Source of the DNA: RUG705 sp934101175
Lineage (GTDB): Bacteria; Bacillota_I; Bacilli_A; RF39; UBA660
Length of the DNA stretch: 64,000 nucleotides
Reading direction: 5' to 3'
Assembly: GCA_934101175.1 (NCBI GenBank)
Contig: CAKOQC010000003.1
Coordinates: forward strand, 1-64,000
The notes below the pieces were generated by a model. It saw nothing but the letters and a program-made list of their open reading frames with translations. It was not told where the DNA came from and did no database searches. Of the stretch, positions 24,622 to 32,505 are shown piece after piece. Position numbers and translations under genes: made by a program. Position 1 is the first letter of the stretch, and each line of letters opens with the position of its first letter.

Positions 24622-25635
24622 CTATTTAGATATTTTTCTTTTAATTAATTTTACGATATTTCGCTTAGAGATATTTTTGATATCTTCTTGAACGAGAAGA
24701 TTAAGTTTATTATTTAATTCAATAATACTATTAGTAATTATGTCTTTTTGAGCATTATTTATAATTAATTTATTAATATAAGTATTTATTAAAAAATTAT
24801 TGATATTATTAATTAGAAAAGAATTATTATTATTATTATTATTATTATTGAGAAAATAAGATAGTCTGAAGTCAAAACGAAACTTCGTATCAAGATTTAG
24901 TAAGAAATCAATGATGTCATCCTTTTTAGCGTAATTATTTAATTCTTTTATTAGACCATTTAAATCTGCGTTGAAATATAAATCTGTCATCATTTCTTTA
25001 CCAACAATATCTTCAATTATTTTAGCAATATTGACATAATAATTGTATGAACATATGAGGTATCTGTTTCCATTATTAAAATATCTTTCTGTTAACAATT
25101 GAGTATATCCTTCATTAATAGCATTGCCAATAAAGTTATTTCTAAAGCCTACATATGTGTTATTATTACTTTTACAATAAGAACTCATATGTAATAATTC
25201 ATGATATATGATCAAGCTATACTTTTCAACTGATATATTATTATCATTGACGAAAATATTGTTTTTTCTATAATTATAATTACCACATATGCCTAAATGG
25301 GTGAGCAATTTAGTTAGTATGTTAGCTTCATCATAGTTACTAAAAGTAAAAGTTTTTAAATTATGATACATTATATATTTATTGTCTTTAGATAAATTAC
25401 TTTCCATTATATTGATAAAATTATTAACAAAAATATAAAAATTTTTATATTTATCTTCTACAATAGGACAAGTATATTCTTCTTCTTTGATTATTGGTTT
25501 TTCATTAATTATATAATATTTATTCATATTTTTATATAGTTTGTATGCATATTTACTTTTAAAAAATATAGAGTTTTGAATATGTAAATTTTTAATAATT
25601 ATATTTATTTTACTTTTAATAAAATTCTTAATCAT
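24622..25635 (-). CDS. Putative zinc metallopeptidase (HExxH) with poly-Asn tract
   Basis: The 337-residue soluble protein has the zinc motif Y-H-E-L-L-H-M-S-S near residue 145 and a downstream NEGYTQLLTERYF, whose Glu fits the third ligand of a gluzincin-type site about 29 residues on. The rest is helical and Asn/Ile-rich. A run of nine Asn lies near residue 268, encoded by a trinucleotide repeat at 24827-24849. No signal peptide; the first 20 residues are basic and amphipathic. The family and substrate are unknown. It lies beside the type IV secretion-like cluster but on the other strand. Confidence 0.65.
   Translation of the reverse strand: MIKNFIKSKINIIIKNLHIQNSIFFKSKYAYKLYKNMNKYYIINEKPIIKEEEYTCPIVEDKYKNFYIFVNNFINIMESNLSKDNKYIMYHNLKTFTFSNYDEANILTKLLTHLGICGNYNYRKNNIFVNDNNISVEKYSLIIYHELLHMSSYCKSNNNTYVGFRNNFIGNAINEGYTQLLTERYFNNGNRYLICSYNYYVNIAKIIEDIVGKEMMTDLYFNADLNGLIKELNNYAKKDDIIDFLLNLDTKFRFDFRLSYFLNNNNNNNNNSFLINNINNFLINTYINKLIINNAQKDIITNSIIELNNKLNLLVQEDIKNISKRNIVKLIKRKISK
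24827..24849. repeat. Trinucleotide microsatellite (ATT/AAT)
   Basis: About eight perfect ATT units inside the metallopeptidase gene, read as Asn codons on the minus strand. Changes of one unit keep the frame. Confidence 0.9.
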
Positions 25636-25742
25636 AATATTCTTCTTCCTTTTGAATGTATATATTACTATATAATGTTAAAAAAGTAAATAGTATTAAT
25701 AGTATTATATATAATGAAACTTGTAAAATAAATTGTAAATTA

Positions 25743-25771
25743 TTGACATAAATATAAAAATGTTATATTAT
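25743..25771 (+). promoter_or_regulatory. Promoter of the type IV secretion-like cluster
   Basis: TTGACA (25743-25748), 17-base spacer, TATTAT (25766-25771), then aaggagg and ATG 25798. Confidence 0.75.
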
Positions 25772-25797
25772 AAAGTTAGGAAAAAGGAGGAAATAGT

Positions 25798-26112
25798 ATG
25801 TTTTTTTTAGATACTTGTTCAGATTTAGCACCTATAATTAAACTTCTTAAACATGGAGTTATTCCAATAATTCAAATAGGTATCCCTATTATCTTAATAA
25901 TTTTAGGTATGTTAGATTTAGGAAAGGCAGTAGTTGCTTCTAAAGAAGATGAAATTAAAACAGCTCAAAAACTATTAGTAAAGAGATGTATTTATGCACT
26001 TGCAATATTCTTTGTAATAACTATTGTTAGAGTAGTATTTGGATTACTAGCTAGTACAGATGATAGTTCAATTAATAATCAATCTTGGAGTACTTGTTGG
26101 GATAAATATTAA
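25798..26112 (+). CDS. VirB2-like pilin subunit, stand-alone
   Basis: The 104-residue product has two hydrophobic segments (about residues 22-45 and 65-88) joined by a charged turn, KAVVASKEDEIKTAQKLLVKR, the usual layout of VirB2/TrbC-type pilins and of the small membrane proteins at the head of Gram-positive type IV secretion operons. The same core occurs at the C-terminus of the next gene. A strong terminator follows, so this gene can be made in excess over the rest, as expected for a structural subunit. Confidence 0.7.
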   Translation: MFFLDTCSDLAPIIKLLKHGVIPIIQIGIPIILIILGMLDLGKAVVASKEDEIKTAQKLLVKRCIYALAIFFVITIVRVVFGLLASTDDSSINNQSWSTCWDKY

Positions 26113-26133
26113 TTTTGATAAATGTATTAAATT

Positions 26134-26167
26134 AATAGAAAAAGTTCTATCTTTTTCTATTTTTTTA
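26134..26167 (+). terminator. Terminator between the two pilin-like genes
   Basis: aatagaaaaag / ctttttctatt, 11-base stem, 6-base loop, then six T. A TATAAT (26170-26175) restarts transcription right behind it. Confidence 0.85.
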
Positions 26168-26215
26168 TGATATAATGTATACGTGATATTTTACTTATGT
26201 GAAGAGAGGTACTTT

Positions 26216-27022
26216 ATGAAATATAAAAAATATATAATTTTATTACTATTAGTAGTAGTTTTTGGATGTAATAAAGCTTATGCACTAGAATCTTGTGATG
26301 AAGATGATTGCTATTATAAATCTAGTAGTAATGATACATTTTTGTGTTACAATCCTGATAAGAAAAAAGTAACTATTTCATTAACTGAAGAAGAAAATGG
26401 AAAAAGTGATTCATTAATTAATTTTAATAAGGATAAAGATGATAAAGAGACAGGAATAACTGCTCCAAAAGTTGGCAACACTTGTCCGACATATCTTGTT
26501 TATAGATTTAAAGATGGACTTTTTACTTCAGAAGGAATATGGGGATTTAATGATTATAGTACAGCAAGTAAATTTGTTAGTGCTTCAAATGATATTAGCA
26601 AAATGTCAGCTTATTTAACGACTAAAACAAATAAAACTAATTATGATAATAAGTTGTCAGAAGTTTTTTCTGGTGGATTAGGCAAAACTAATATTGATAA
26701 AATTAAAATTGATTCTGATGTAAAATGTAGCGATCTTTTTGGAGATCCTAATGATAAAGATAGTATTAGATATCTTATAAATGAAATATTACAATACCCT
26801 AAAATAATTGTTCCAATTTTAGTTATTATTCTTGGAACTTTAGATTTTGCTAAAGCAGTAATTGCTGGTAAAGAAGATGAGATGAAAAAAGCACAAAAAA
26901 CATTTATAAAGAGATTAATTATTGGTGTTATGTTCTTCTTTGTTCCAGTATTTGTAGATTTATTAATGGGCTTAGCAGATATAGTATGGGAAGGTTTAGG
27001 ATATACTTCTTGTAGTATTTAG
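26216..27022 (+). CDS. VirB2-like pilin core fused to an exported N-terminal domain
   Basis: The 268-residue product has a signal peptide (residues 1-25), a Cys-containing extracytoplasmic domain (about 26-175, with CDEDDCYY, FLCYNP and NTCPTYLVYRF), and a C-terminal two-segment membrane core. The turn there, KAVIAGKEDEMKKAQKTFIKR, closely matches the small pilin upstream. The paired cysteines suggest disulfides outside the cell. It may be a tip or adaptor version of the pilin (inference). ATG 26216 after agaggta is chosen because the -10 box at 26170 is too close to the upstream reading. Confidence 0.65.
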   Translation: MKYKKYIILLLLVVVFGCNKAYALESCDEDDCYYKSSSNDTFLCYNPDKKKVTISLTEEENGKSDSLINFNKDKDDKETGITAPKVGNTCPTYLVYRFKDGLFTSEGIWGFNDYSTASKFVSASNDISKMSAYLTTKTNKTNYDNKLSEVFSGGLGKTNIDKIKIDSDVKCSDLFGDPNDKDSIRYLINEILQYPKIIVPILVIILGTLDFAKAVIAGKEDEMKKAQKTFIKRLIIGVMFFFVPVFVDLLMGLADIVWEGLGYTSCSI

Positions 27023-27036
27023 GAAGGAATGATAAT

Positions 27037-29820
27037 ATGCAAATTTTAGATTTGTCAATTGTAGAAGAAGCAGGAAGAGGTATTGCTGCATTTCTGTGTA
27101 AAGGAATATATAAGTTAATAGCATGGTTATATGAAGCATTTATGACAATAGCTAAAGTTAATCTTTTGTCATCAGATGATATTGCTCCAATATATCAAAG
27201 AATAACTATGATATTAACAATAGTTATGGTATTTTATGTCACATTTGAGTTTGTTAAATATGTTGTTCAACCTGATACAATAGGGGATAAGGAAAAAGGA
27301 GCAGGAAACATTGCATTAAAACTAGTATTAGTAATAGTGATGATTGCATTTGTACCAAAAATATTTTCTTTAGGATATAAATTGCAAGGAAGAATTATCG
27401 ATACACAATTTATTTCAAAAATTGTTTTGGGAAATCCTGATATAGATGATGATATGGGTAGTTATGGACGTGGATTTTCTTCAGACGTTTTTTCTGTATT
27501 TTATAAAGTTAATGAAGAAGCCTGCAATGATTGTGATGCAGTAGATGTTGTAAATTACAACTTAAATAGATTAAGAGAAAATGGTGATTTAAAATATTTA
27601 ACTATGGGATTGTATGAATCATCAAAAATAGATAATCCAGCAACCGGTAAGAAAGAAGAAGTGGCAACAATAGATTTTGATGGATTATTTGCAGTAGTAG
27701 TGGGTGGATTTATATGTTATATTTTATTACTTTATTGTGTAGACTTAGGAGTTAGATATGCACAATTAATATTCTTACAAATAGTATCTCCAATAGCAAT
27801 TATGGGATACTTAGCACCAAAGAAGGATAATATGTTTGCAAAGTGGGGAAAACAATGCTTTACAACATATATAGATTTATTTATTAGGATAGTTATTATT
27901 TACTTTATATTATTGTTATGTCAAACTTTGAATGGAGCATTTACTAGTGGAGACTTATTCAAAGGATTAAATGTATCAGATGGTATAAAAGATTTTACTT
28001 ATATTGCTTTAATATTAGGTTTGTTATTGTTTGCAAGTAGAGCTCCAAAATTATTGGAAGAATTATTTCCTAAAGGTGGGGCATCAGGAATTGGATTTGG
28101 TCTTAAAGGTAAAGACAGAATTGCTCCTATGGCAGCAAGAACAGCTGGACTTGCTGGTGGTTCTCTTGCTGGTGGGGCAGTTAGAACAGCGGCTAGAATT
28201 AAAAATGAAAATCGAAGAAGAAAAGATATAAAGGATAAACTAACAGAGGAAGGAAAGCCTACTGATAGACGTTCTTTGAATAGAGCTGTTAGAGAAGCTA
28301 AAAAAGCTGAAAGAAAAGCAAAAAATGAATATAGAAACAAGAGAAAAAGCTTAGAGGATGCTAGAGATAATTTGGTATCAAAACAGCGCGCTTATGAAGC
28401 AGCACTTAATAATGATAATATTTCTACTGAAGAAAAAAATCGTTTAAAAGAAGAGTATGATAAGGCAAAAAATGAATTTGATATGGTAAAGAGCGGTGGT
28501 CACGTTAGTGAAGCTACTAGACGTGAGTTGGCTGATATAGAGACTCAATTAAGTAGAAATGATATATCTGCTGATGAAAGGGCTCGATTAACAGCTAAAT
28601 TAAAGGTTGCTCAAGATAAATATAATAAAGAATACAATAGTAGCTATGACACAGCTAAGGCTGAATTAAATTTAGCGTCAAGTGAACGTGCAAAGGCTGA
28701 AAATCAAAGTTATGGTTCAAATATTGCATTACAAGGTATAGGGGCATTTCTGCAAGGTTTTAGTAGTGGAGCTGTAACTGGATTTAGTGCATCAAAACCT
28801 GAGGAAATTAATAAAAAAATTAATGAATCAATAAAAAATAGCAAAACTGGTGAGTTATCGAGAGAAAAATGGTTGGAAGAAGGTGGCGGGGCTACAATTA
28901 GTGCAACTGTTTCAAAAACGATTACTAAATTACAACAAGCTGTCGGTGTGAAAACGGCTTCAGAAATTATTAAACAAGAAGTGAAAAATATGGAGGCAGC
29001 AGTGAAAATAAATGAAGCACAAGCTTCTATGGAAAAAGGTGTTAAGAGTGCTCAAGATAGTAGTGAGGATAGATCTGGCAAAAAAATTGAGGCGAAAGAA
29101 CAAAATATTGCTGTAGCTAATGCTGCTGATGCTGAAAAATTAAATAAAGATATGAAAAATGACAAGAATGGCCTTGGCATAAAAGTAAAAGTTGGTCAAT
29201 CAACTAGTGAAATTTATGGTATGTATGAAGCAGCAGCAAATTCTGCAAAAGCTATTTCTGATGCAGCTAATGCTGAATTGGTTAGAGCCGAAATGAATGG
29301 CGAAGCTACAGATGAAATGTATCAGATAGCAGCACAAAAAGCACAAGCTGCAGTAGATGCAGAAGAAGCTAGAGGACAAGCTTTAAAACATTTAAAACGT
29401 TATGGAATTACAAGAGCGTTGCGTGGAGATATAGGTAATGTTGATGTTGTAGTTAGTACAATTGATGAAAATGGTAACACTGTAGAAACAACTCAAAAAC
29501 TTAATGAAAAAGCAGATGCTGTTTTGGCTTCTAATATTAATACAATGAGGCAAGCAATTGACAATGCTAGAAGAAGTACTAAAACAGTTGAATATTTACA
29601 AAGTGTTTTAGATCCAGAAACATTCACTGCATTTATTAACAATACGATAACAGATTTTGATACTTATGATGCTATTCAAGGAAAATTAACAAATCATTCT
29701 TCTCAATTAACTAACGAAAATAGTGGATTAAAAGAAACAGTTAGAGCTATTAATGAAAGCTCAGCTACATTTGCAGCTAATGCAACAGCAGAAGCGGCTA
29801 GTAGTGGCGGTAAAAAATAA
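27037..29820 (+). CDS. VirB6/TrbL-like polytopic membrane protein with long coiled-coil tail
   Basis: The 927-residue product has about six or seven membrane segments in residues 8-345, including KLVLVIVMIAFVPKIFSLGY and LIFLQIVSPIAIMGYLAPK, the arrangement of VirB6/TrbL channel proteins in Gram-positive conjugation systems. The remaining 580 residues are soluble, rich in Ala, Glu, Lys and Asn, and mostly helical with coiled-coil character (KKAERKAKNEYRNKRKSLED and later Ala-rich blocks). Only about 350 residues are needed for a VirB6 core, so the tail is an unusual addition, probably cytoplasmic. Weak glycine-rich stretches lie between the two parts. Confidence 0.7.
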   Translation: MQILDLSIVEEAGRGIAAFLCKGIYKLIAWLYEAFMTIAKVNLLSSDDIAPIYQRITMILTIVMVFYVTFEFVKYVVQPDTIGDKEKGAGNIALKLVLVIVMIAFVPKIFSLGYKLQGRIIDTQFISKIVLGNPDIDDDMGSYGRGFSSDVFSVFYKVNEEACNDCDAVDVVNYNLNRLRENGDLKYLTMGLYESSKIDNPATGKKEEVATIDFDGLFAVVVGGFICYILLLYCVDLGVRYAQLIFLQIVSPIAIMGYLAPKKDNMFAKWGKQCFTTYIDLFIRIVIIYFILLLCQTLNGAFTSGDLFKGLNVSDGIKDFTYIALILGLLLFASRAPKLLEELFPKGGASGIGFGLKGKDRIAPMAARTAGLAGGSLAGGAVRTAARIKNENRRRKDIKDKLTEEGKPTDRRSLNRAVREAKKAERKAKNEYRNKRKSLEDARDNLVSKQRAYEAALNNDNISTEEKNRLKEEYDKAKNEFDMVKSGGHVSEATRRELADIETQLSRNDISADERARLTAKLKVAQDKYNKEYNSSYDTAKAELNLASSERAKAENQSYGSNIALQGIGAFLQGFSSGAVTGFSASKPEEINKKINESIKNSKTGELSREKWLEEGGGATISATVSKTITKLQQAVGVKTASEIIKQEVKNMEAAVKINEAQASMEKGVKSAQDSSEDRSGKKIEAKEQNIAVANAADAEKLNKDMKNDKNGLGIKVKVGQSTSEIYGMYEAAANSAKAISDAANAELVRAEMNGEATDEMYQIAAQKAQAAVDAEEARGQALKHLKRYGITRALRGDIGNVDVVVSTIDENGNTVETTQKLNEKADAVLASNINTMRQAIDNARRSTKTVEYLQSVLDPETFTAFINNTITDFDTYDAIQGKLTNHSSQLTNENSGLKETVRAINESSATFAANATAEAASSGGKK

Positions 29821-29850
29821 TATATTCGAATAAAAGGAGTGTGATACTTT

Positions 29851-30168
29851 ATGAATAATAGTTTGGTACCTGCTAATACAAAGAAATCTATGTTAGTATT
29901 TGGAATGTTTAGACCAATGCCAGATTTAATAATATTAGGAACAGGAATACTTGTAACAGTAATACTATTATTAACTTTTTCTAATGCGGGAACGTGGGTA
30001 TTATTAGGATGCTCACTTCCAATGCTTATAGCAGTAGTGTTAGTATTGCCAATACCAAATTATCATAATACACTTTGTGTAATACAAAGTGTTATGGAAT
30101 TTAAAAATGGAAGAAAGAAATATATATGGAAGGGTTGGTGTATGCAAAATGAGTTCAATAGGAAGTAA
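29851..30168 (+). CDS. VirB3/PrgI-like small membrane protein
   Basis: The 105-residue product has two adjoining hydrophobic segments (about residues 28-48 and 52-72) after a short polar N-terminus, and a basic C-terminal end (NGRKKYIWKGW). The size, topology and place just before the VirB4-like genes fit the PrgI/VirB3 family. It starts after aggagtg. Its end overlaps the start of the next gene by 20 bases. Confidence 0.7.
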   Translation: MNNSLVPANTKKSMLVFGMFRPMPDLIILGTGILVTVILLLTFSNAGTWVLLGCSLPMLIAVVLVLPIPNYHNTLCVIQSVMEFKNGRKKYIWKGWCMQNEFNRK

Positions 30169-30700
30169 ATATACAGAAGATTGGATAACAGTTAAAAATA
30201 TTACTAATGGAATGATAGAACTAGATAATGGTGGAAAAGTAACTGGAGTTAAAATAAGACCTAGAAATATCTTTATCCTAGATTCTAATACAAGAAATAA
30301 TATTATAGCAATGCTTAAAACATTCTACGATACAATAGATTTTGAATTCTGGATGATATCAGCAGATAGACCAGTTGATATATCTAGCTATTTAGCAACA
30401 TTACAAATACAATATAATCAAGTACAAGATCCAAGAATAAAGAAATTAATTAGTCAAGATATAGAAAAAGCTAATGATTTTATGAGAAATAATGTTACAG
30501 ATACAGAATTTTATATATTATTTAAAGATAGAAATTTAGATATAATACAAAAAAGACTTAGAACATTGATGATGGGACTTGCTAATTGTGGACTTGATTG
30601 TGTACAAACATCTAATGCAGACCTTAGAACATTATTAGAAAGTTTTCTAAATGGGGGAATGAGAACAGAAAGTAAGGCGGTGTTGCCAAGTGAATATTAA
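30149..30700 (+). CDS. Separate VirB4 N-terminal-type domain protein
   Basis: The 183-residue soluble protein starts at ATG 30149 inside the VirB3-like gene and ends inside the next gene. It reads like the N-terminal region of a VirB4/TraC/ConE ATPase: VKNITNGMIELDNGGKVTGV, IRPRNIFILDSNTRNNIIAM, then FEFWMISADRPVDISSYL, with no ATP-binding motif. The following gene carries the rest. A split VirB4 with the first domain on its own is unusual; the alternative is a separate partner protein that only resembles it. Confidence 0.6.
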   Translation: MSSIGSKYTEDWITVKNITNGMIELDNGGKVTGVKIRPRNIFILDSNTRNNIIAMLKTFYDTIDFEFWMISADRPVDISSYLATLQIQYNQVQDPRIKKLISQDIEKANDFMRNNVTDTEFYILFKDRNLDIIQKRLRTLMMGLANCGLDCVQTSNADLRTLLESFLNGGMRTESKAVLPSEY

Positions 30701-32477
30701 ATCACAAATAGCCCCTAAAGGGTTAGAATTTAATAAATCAGATTTTGTTATTAGTGATAAATATGCTACTGTATTAACAGTAATATCATATCCAAGATAT
30801 GTAGGTGATGGATATTTATCTGATTTAATAAATATACCTGGAGTAAAGGTATCTATTAAACATGTACCTGTACCTTTATCAGTACTTACTAAGATGCTTA
30901 ATAAAGAATTAGCTGATTTAAGAGCGAGATATCAAGTAGAAAAAGATAATACTATAATGGAAAGAATTAGACAAGATATAGATTCTCTTGAAACTTTTAT
31001 TCAACAATTTACAGCTTCACAATCTAGAACTTTTGATTTCCAATTACATATTATGATTACTGCTGATACAAAAGAAGAATTAGAAAATAAGAAAGTTAAT
31101 TTAAAGACTTATTTAGATTCAATGGAAATGGTAGCAATACCACTTAGGTTTGAACAAGAAAGAGTTCTTAAGTCTATGTTACCAATATTTGAGAAACAAC
31201 CAATAGAGGATCGTATTGGTACAATTATGCCATCTCCAACTATAGCTACAATGTATCCATTTATTTTTGATAGTTTAAAAGATGATGGATTATCAACATT
31301 GCTTGGAGTAGAGTTTTCTGGTGGTGTAGTATTATTTAATCAATTCTTATATCAAATAAGAAAAGAGAATAATCGTAATAATGCTAATATGATTATCCTA
31401 GGAGCATCTGGATCAGGTAAATCTACTGCAGCTAAATTAATGATAAGAAGTCATATTAGAAATAATTACCAATTAGTATGTGTAGATCCTGAAGGTGAAC
31501 TTACTGAAATGACTAGAAACTATGGAGGAGAAGTAGTAGATTTAGGTAAGGGTGGACAATATGGAATGATTAATCCACTTGAGATAGTTATGGATAGTGA
31601 TGATGAACAAGTATCTAGTCAAGGACTAGGATATACAATACTTACATCAACATTACAAACATTAAAAGCATTTATGAAATACTATTCACCAAACATAGAA
31701 GAAGATGTATTAACATTATTTGGAGAAATGGCACTTGAGACATATGCAAGATTTGGAATAGCTTATAATACAAACTTTTCTCATTATAAGTCTAAAGATT
31801 TTCCAATTATGCAAGATGTATATATTACAGTTACTAGTAAGCTTACATCTATTACAGAGAAAACTCATGAAAGAGATGTACTTGAAAGACTAGAATTAAA
31901 ATTAAGACCTTTAGTAAAAGAATTACAATATTATTTTAATGGTCATACTACTATAGATACTACTAATGATTATTTAGTATTTAATATTAAAGAGATAATG
32001 AATTCTGATGTTAATATTAGAAATGCATTATTGTTCAATGTACTTAAATATGCTTGGAGTTTATGCTTAAATCCTAATAGAAATACAGTATTATCAGTAG
32101 ATGAAGCACATGTACTTTTAGGATCACAAAATGAACTTGGAGCAGAATTCTTAGCACAAGTACAAAGAAGAGCTAGAAAATATAATACAGGAACAATTAT
32201 TATTACACAGCAACCTTCGGACTTTGTTGCTAGTAATATGATTACACATGGTAAAGCAATATTTGATAATGCTTCATACTATTTAGTTATGGGGCTTAGA
32301 AAACAAGCAGCTGAAGATTTAGCTTTATTAGTAGATTTAAATGATAATGAAAAAGAAAATATAAAGAGATATAATCAAGGTGAAGCCTTATTTGTATGTG
32401 GTAATAGAAGAATGCAAATAGACGTAACACTTACAGATAGTGAATTAGATTCATTTGGTAGTGGTGGCGGATTATAG
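30690..32477 (+). CDS. VirB4-like secretion ATPase
   Basis: The 595-residue product has an N-terminal VirB4 domain (to about 225), the Walker A motif GASGSGKST (residues 238-246), Walker B VLSVDEAHVLL (about 467-477), and the conserved TIIITQQPSDF and C-terminal NRRMQIDV regions of the family. This ATPase powers type IV pilus and substrate transfer. It starts with GTG at 30690, overlapping the preceding stop, after aaggcgg. It ends in a GSGGG tail. Confidence 0.9.
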   Translation: MNIKSQIAPKGLEFNKSDFVISDKYATVLTVISYPRYVGDGYLSDLINIPGVKVSIKHVPVPLSVLTKMLNKELADLRARYQVEKDNTIMERIRQDIDSLETFIQQFTASQSRTFDFQLHIMITADTKEELENKKVNLKTYLDSMEMVAIPLRFEQERVLKSMLPIFEKQPIEDRIGTIMPSPTIATMYPFIFDSLKDDGLSTLLGVEFSGGVVLFNQFLYQIRKENNRNNANMIILGASGSGKSTAAKLMIRSHIRNNYQLVCVDPEGELTEMTRNYGGEVVDLGKGGQYGMINPLEIVMDSDDEQVSSQGLGYTILTSTLQTLKAFMKYYSPNIEEDVLTLFGEMALETYARFGIAYNTNFSHYKSKDFPIMQDVYITVTSKLTSITEKTHERDVLERLELKLRPLVKELQYYFNGHTTIDTTNDYLVFNIKEIMNSDVNIRNALLFNVLKYAWSLCLNPNRNTVLSVDEAHVLLGSQNELGAEFLAQVQRRARKYNTGTIIITQQPSDFVASNMITHGKAIFDNASYYLVMGLRKQAAEDLALLVDLNDNEKENIKRYNQGEALFVCGNRRMQIDVTLTDSELDSFGSGGGL

Positions 32478-32505
32478 GAATATATAGAGATTAGGTGTGG
32501 TAATT

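Noticed and set aside
27999..28340. Antisense reading frame in the VirB6-like gene
   Set aside because: It is a shadow of the coding strand: no ribosome binding site, and the composition mirrors the sense gene.
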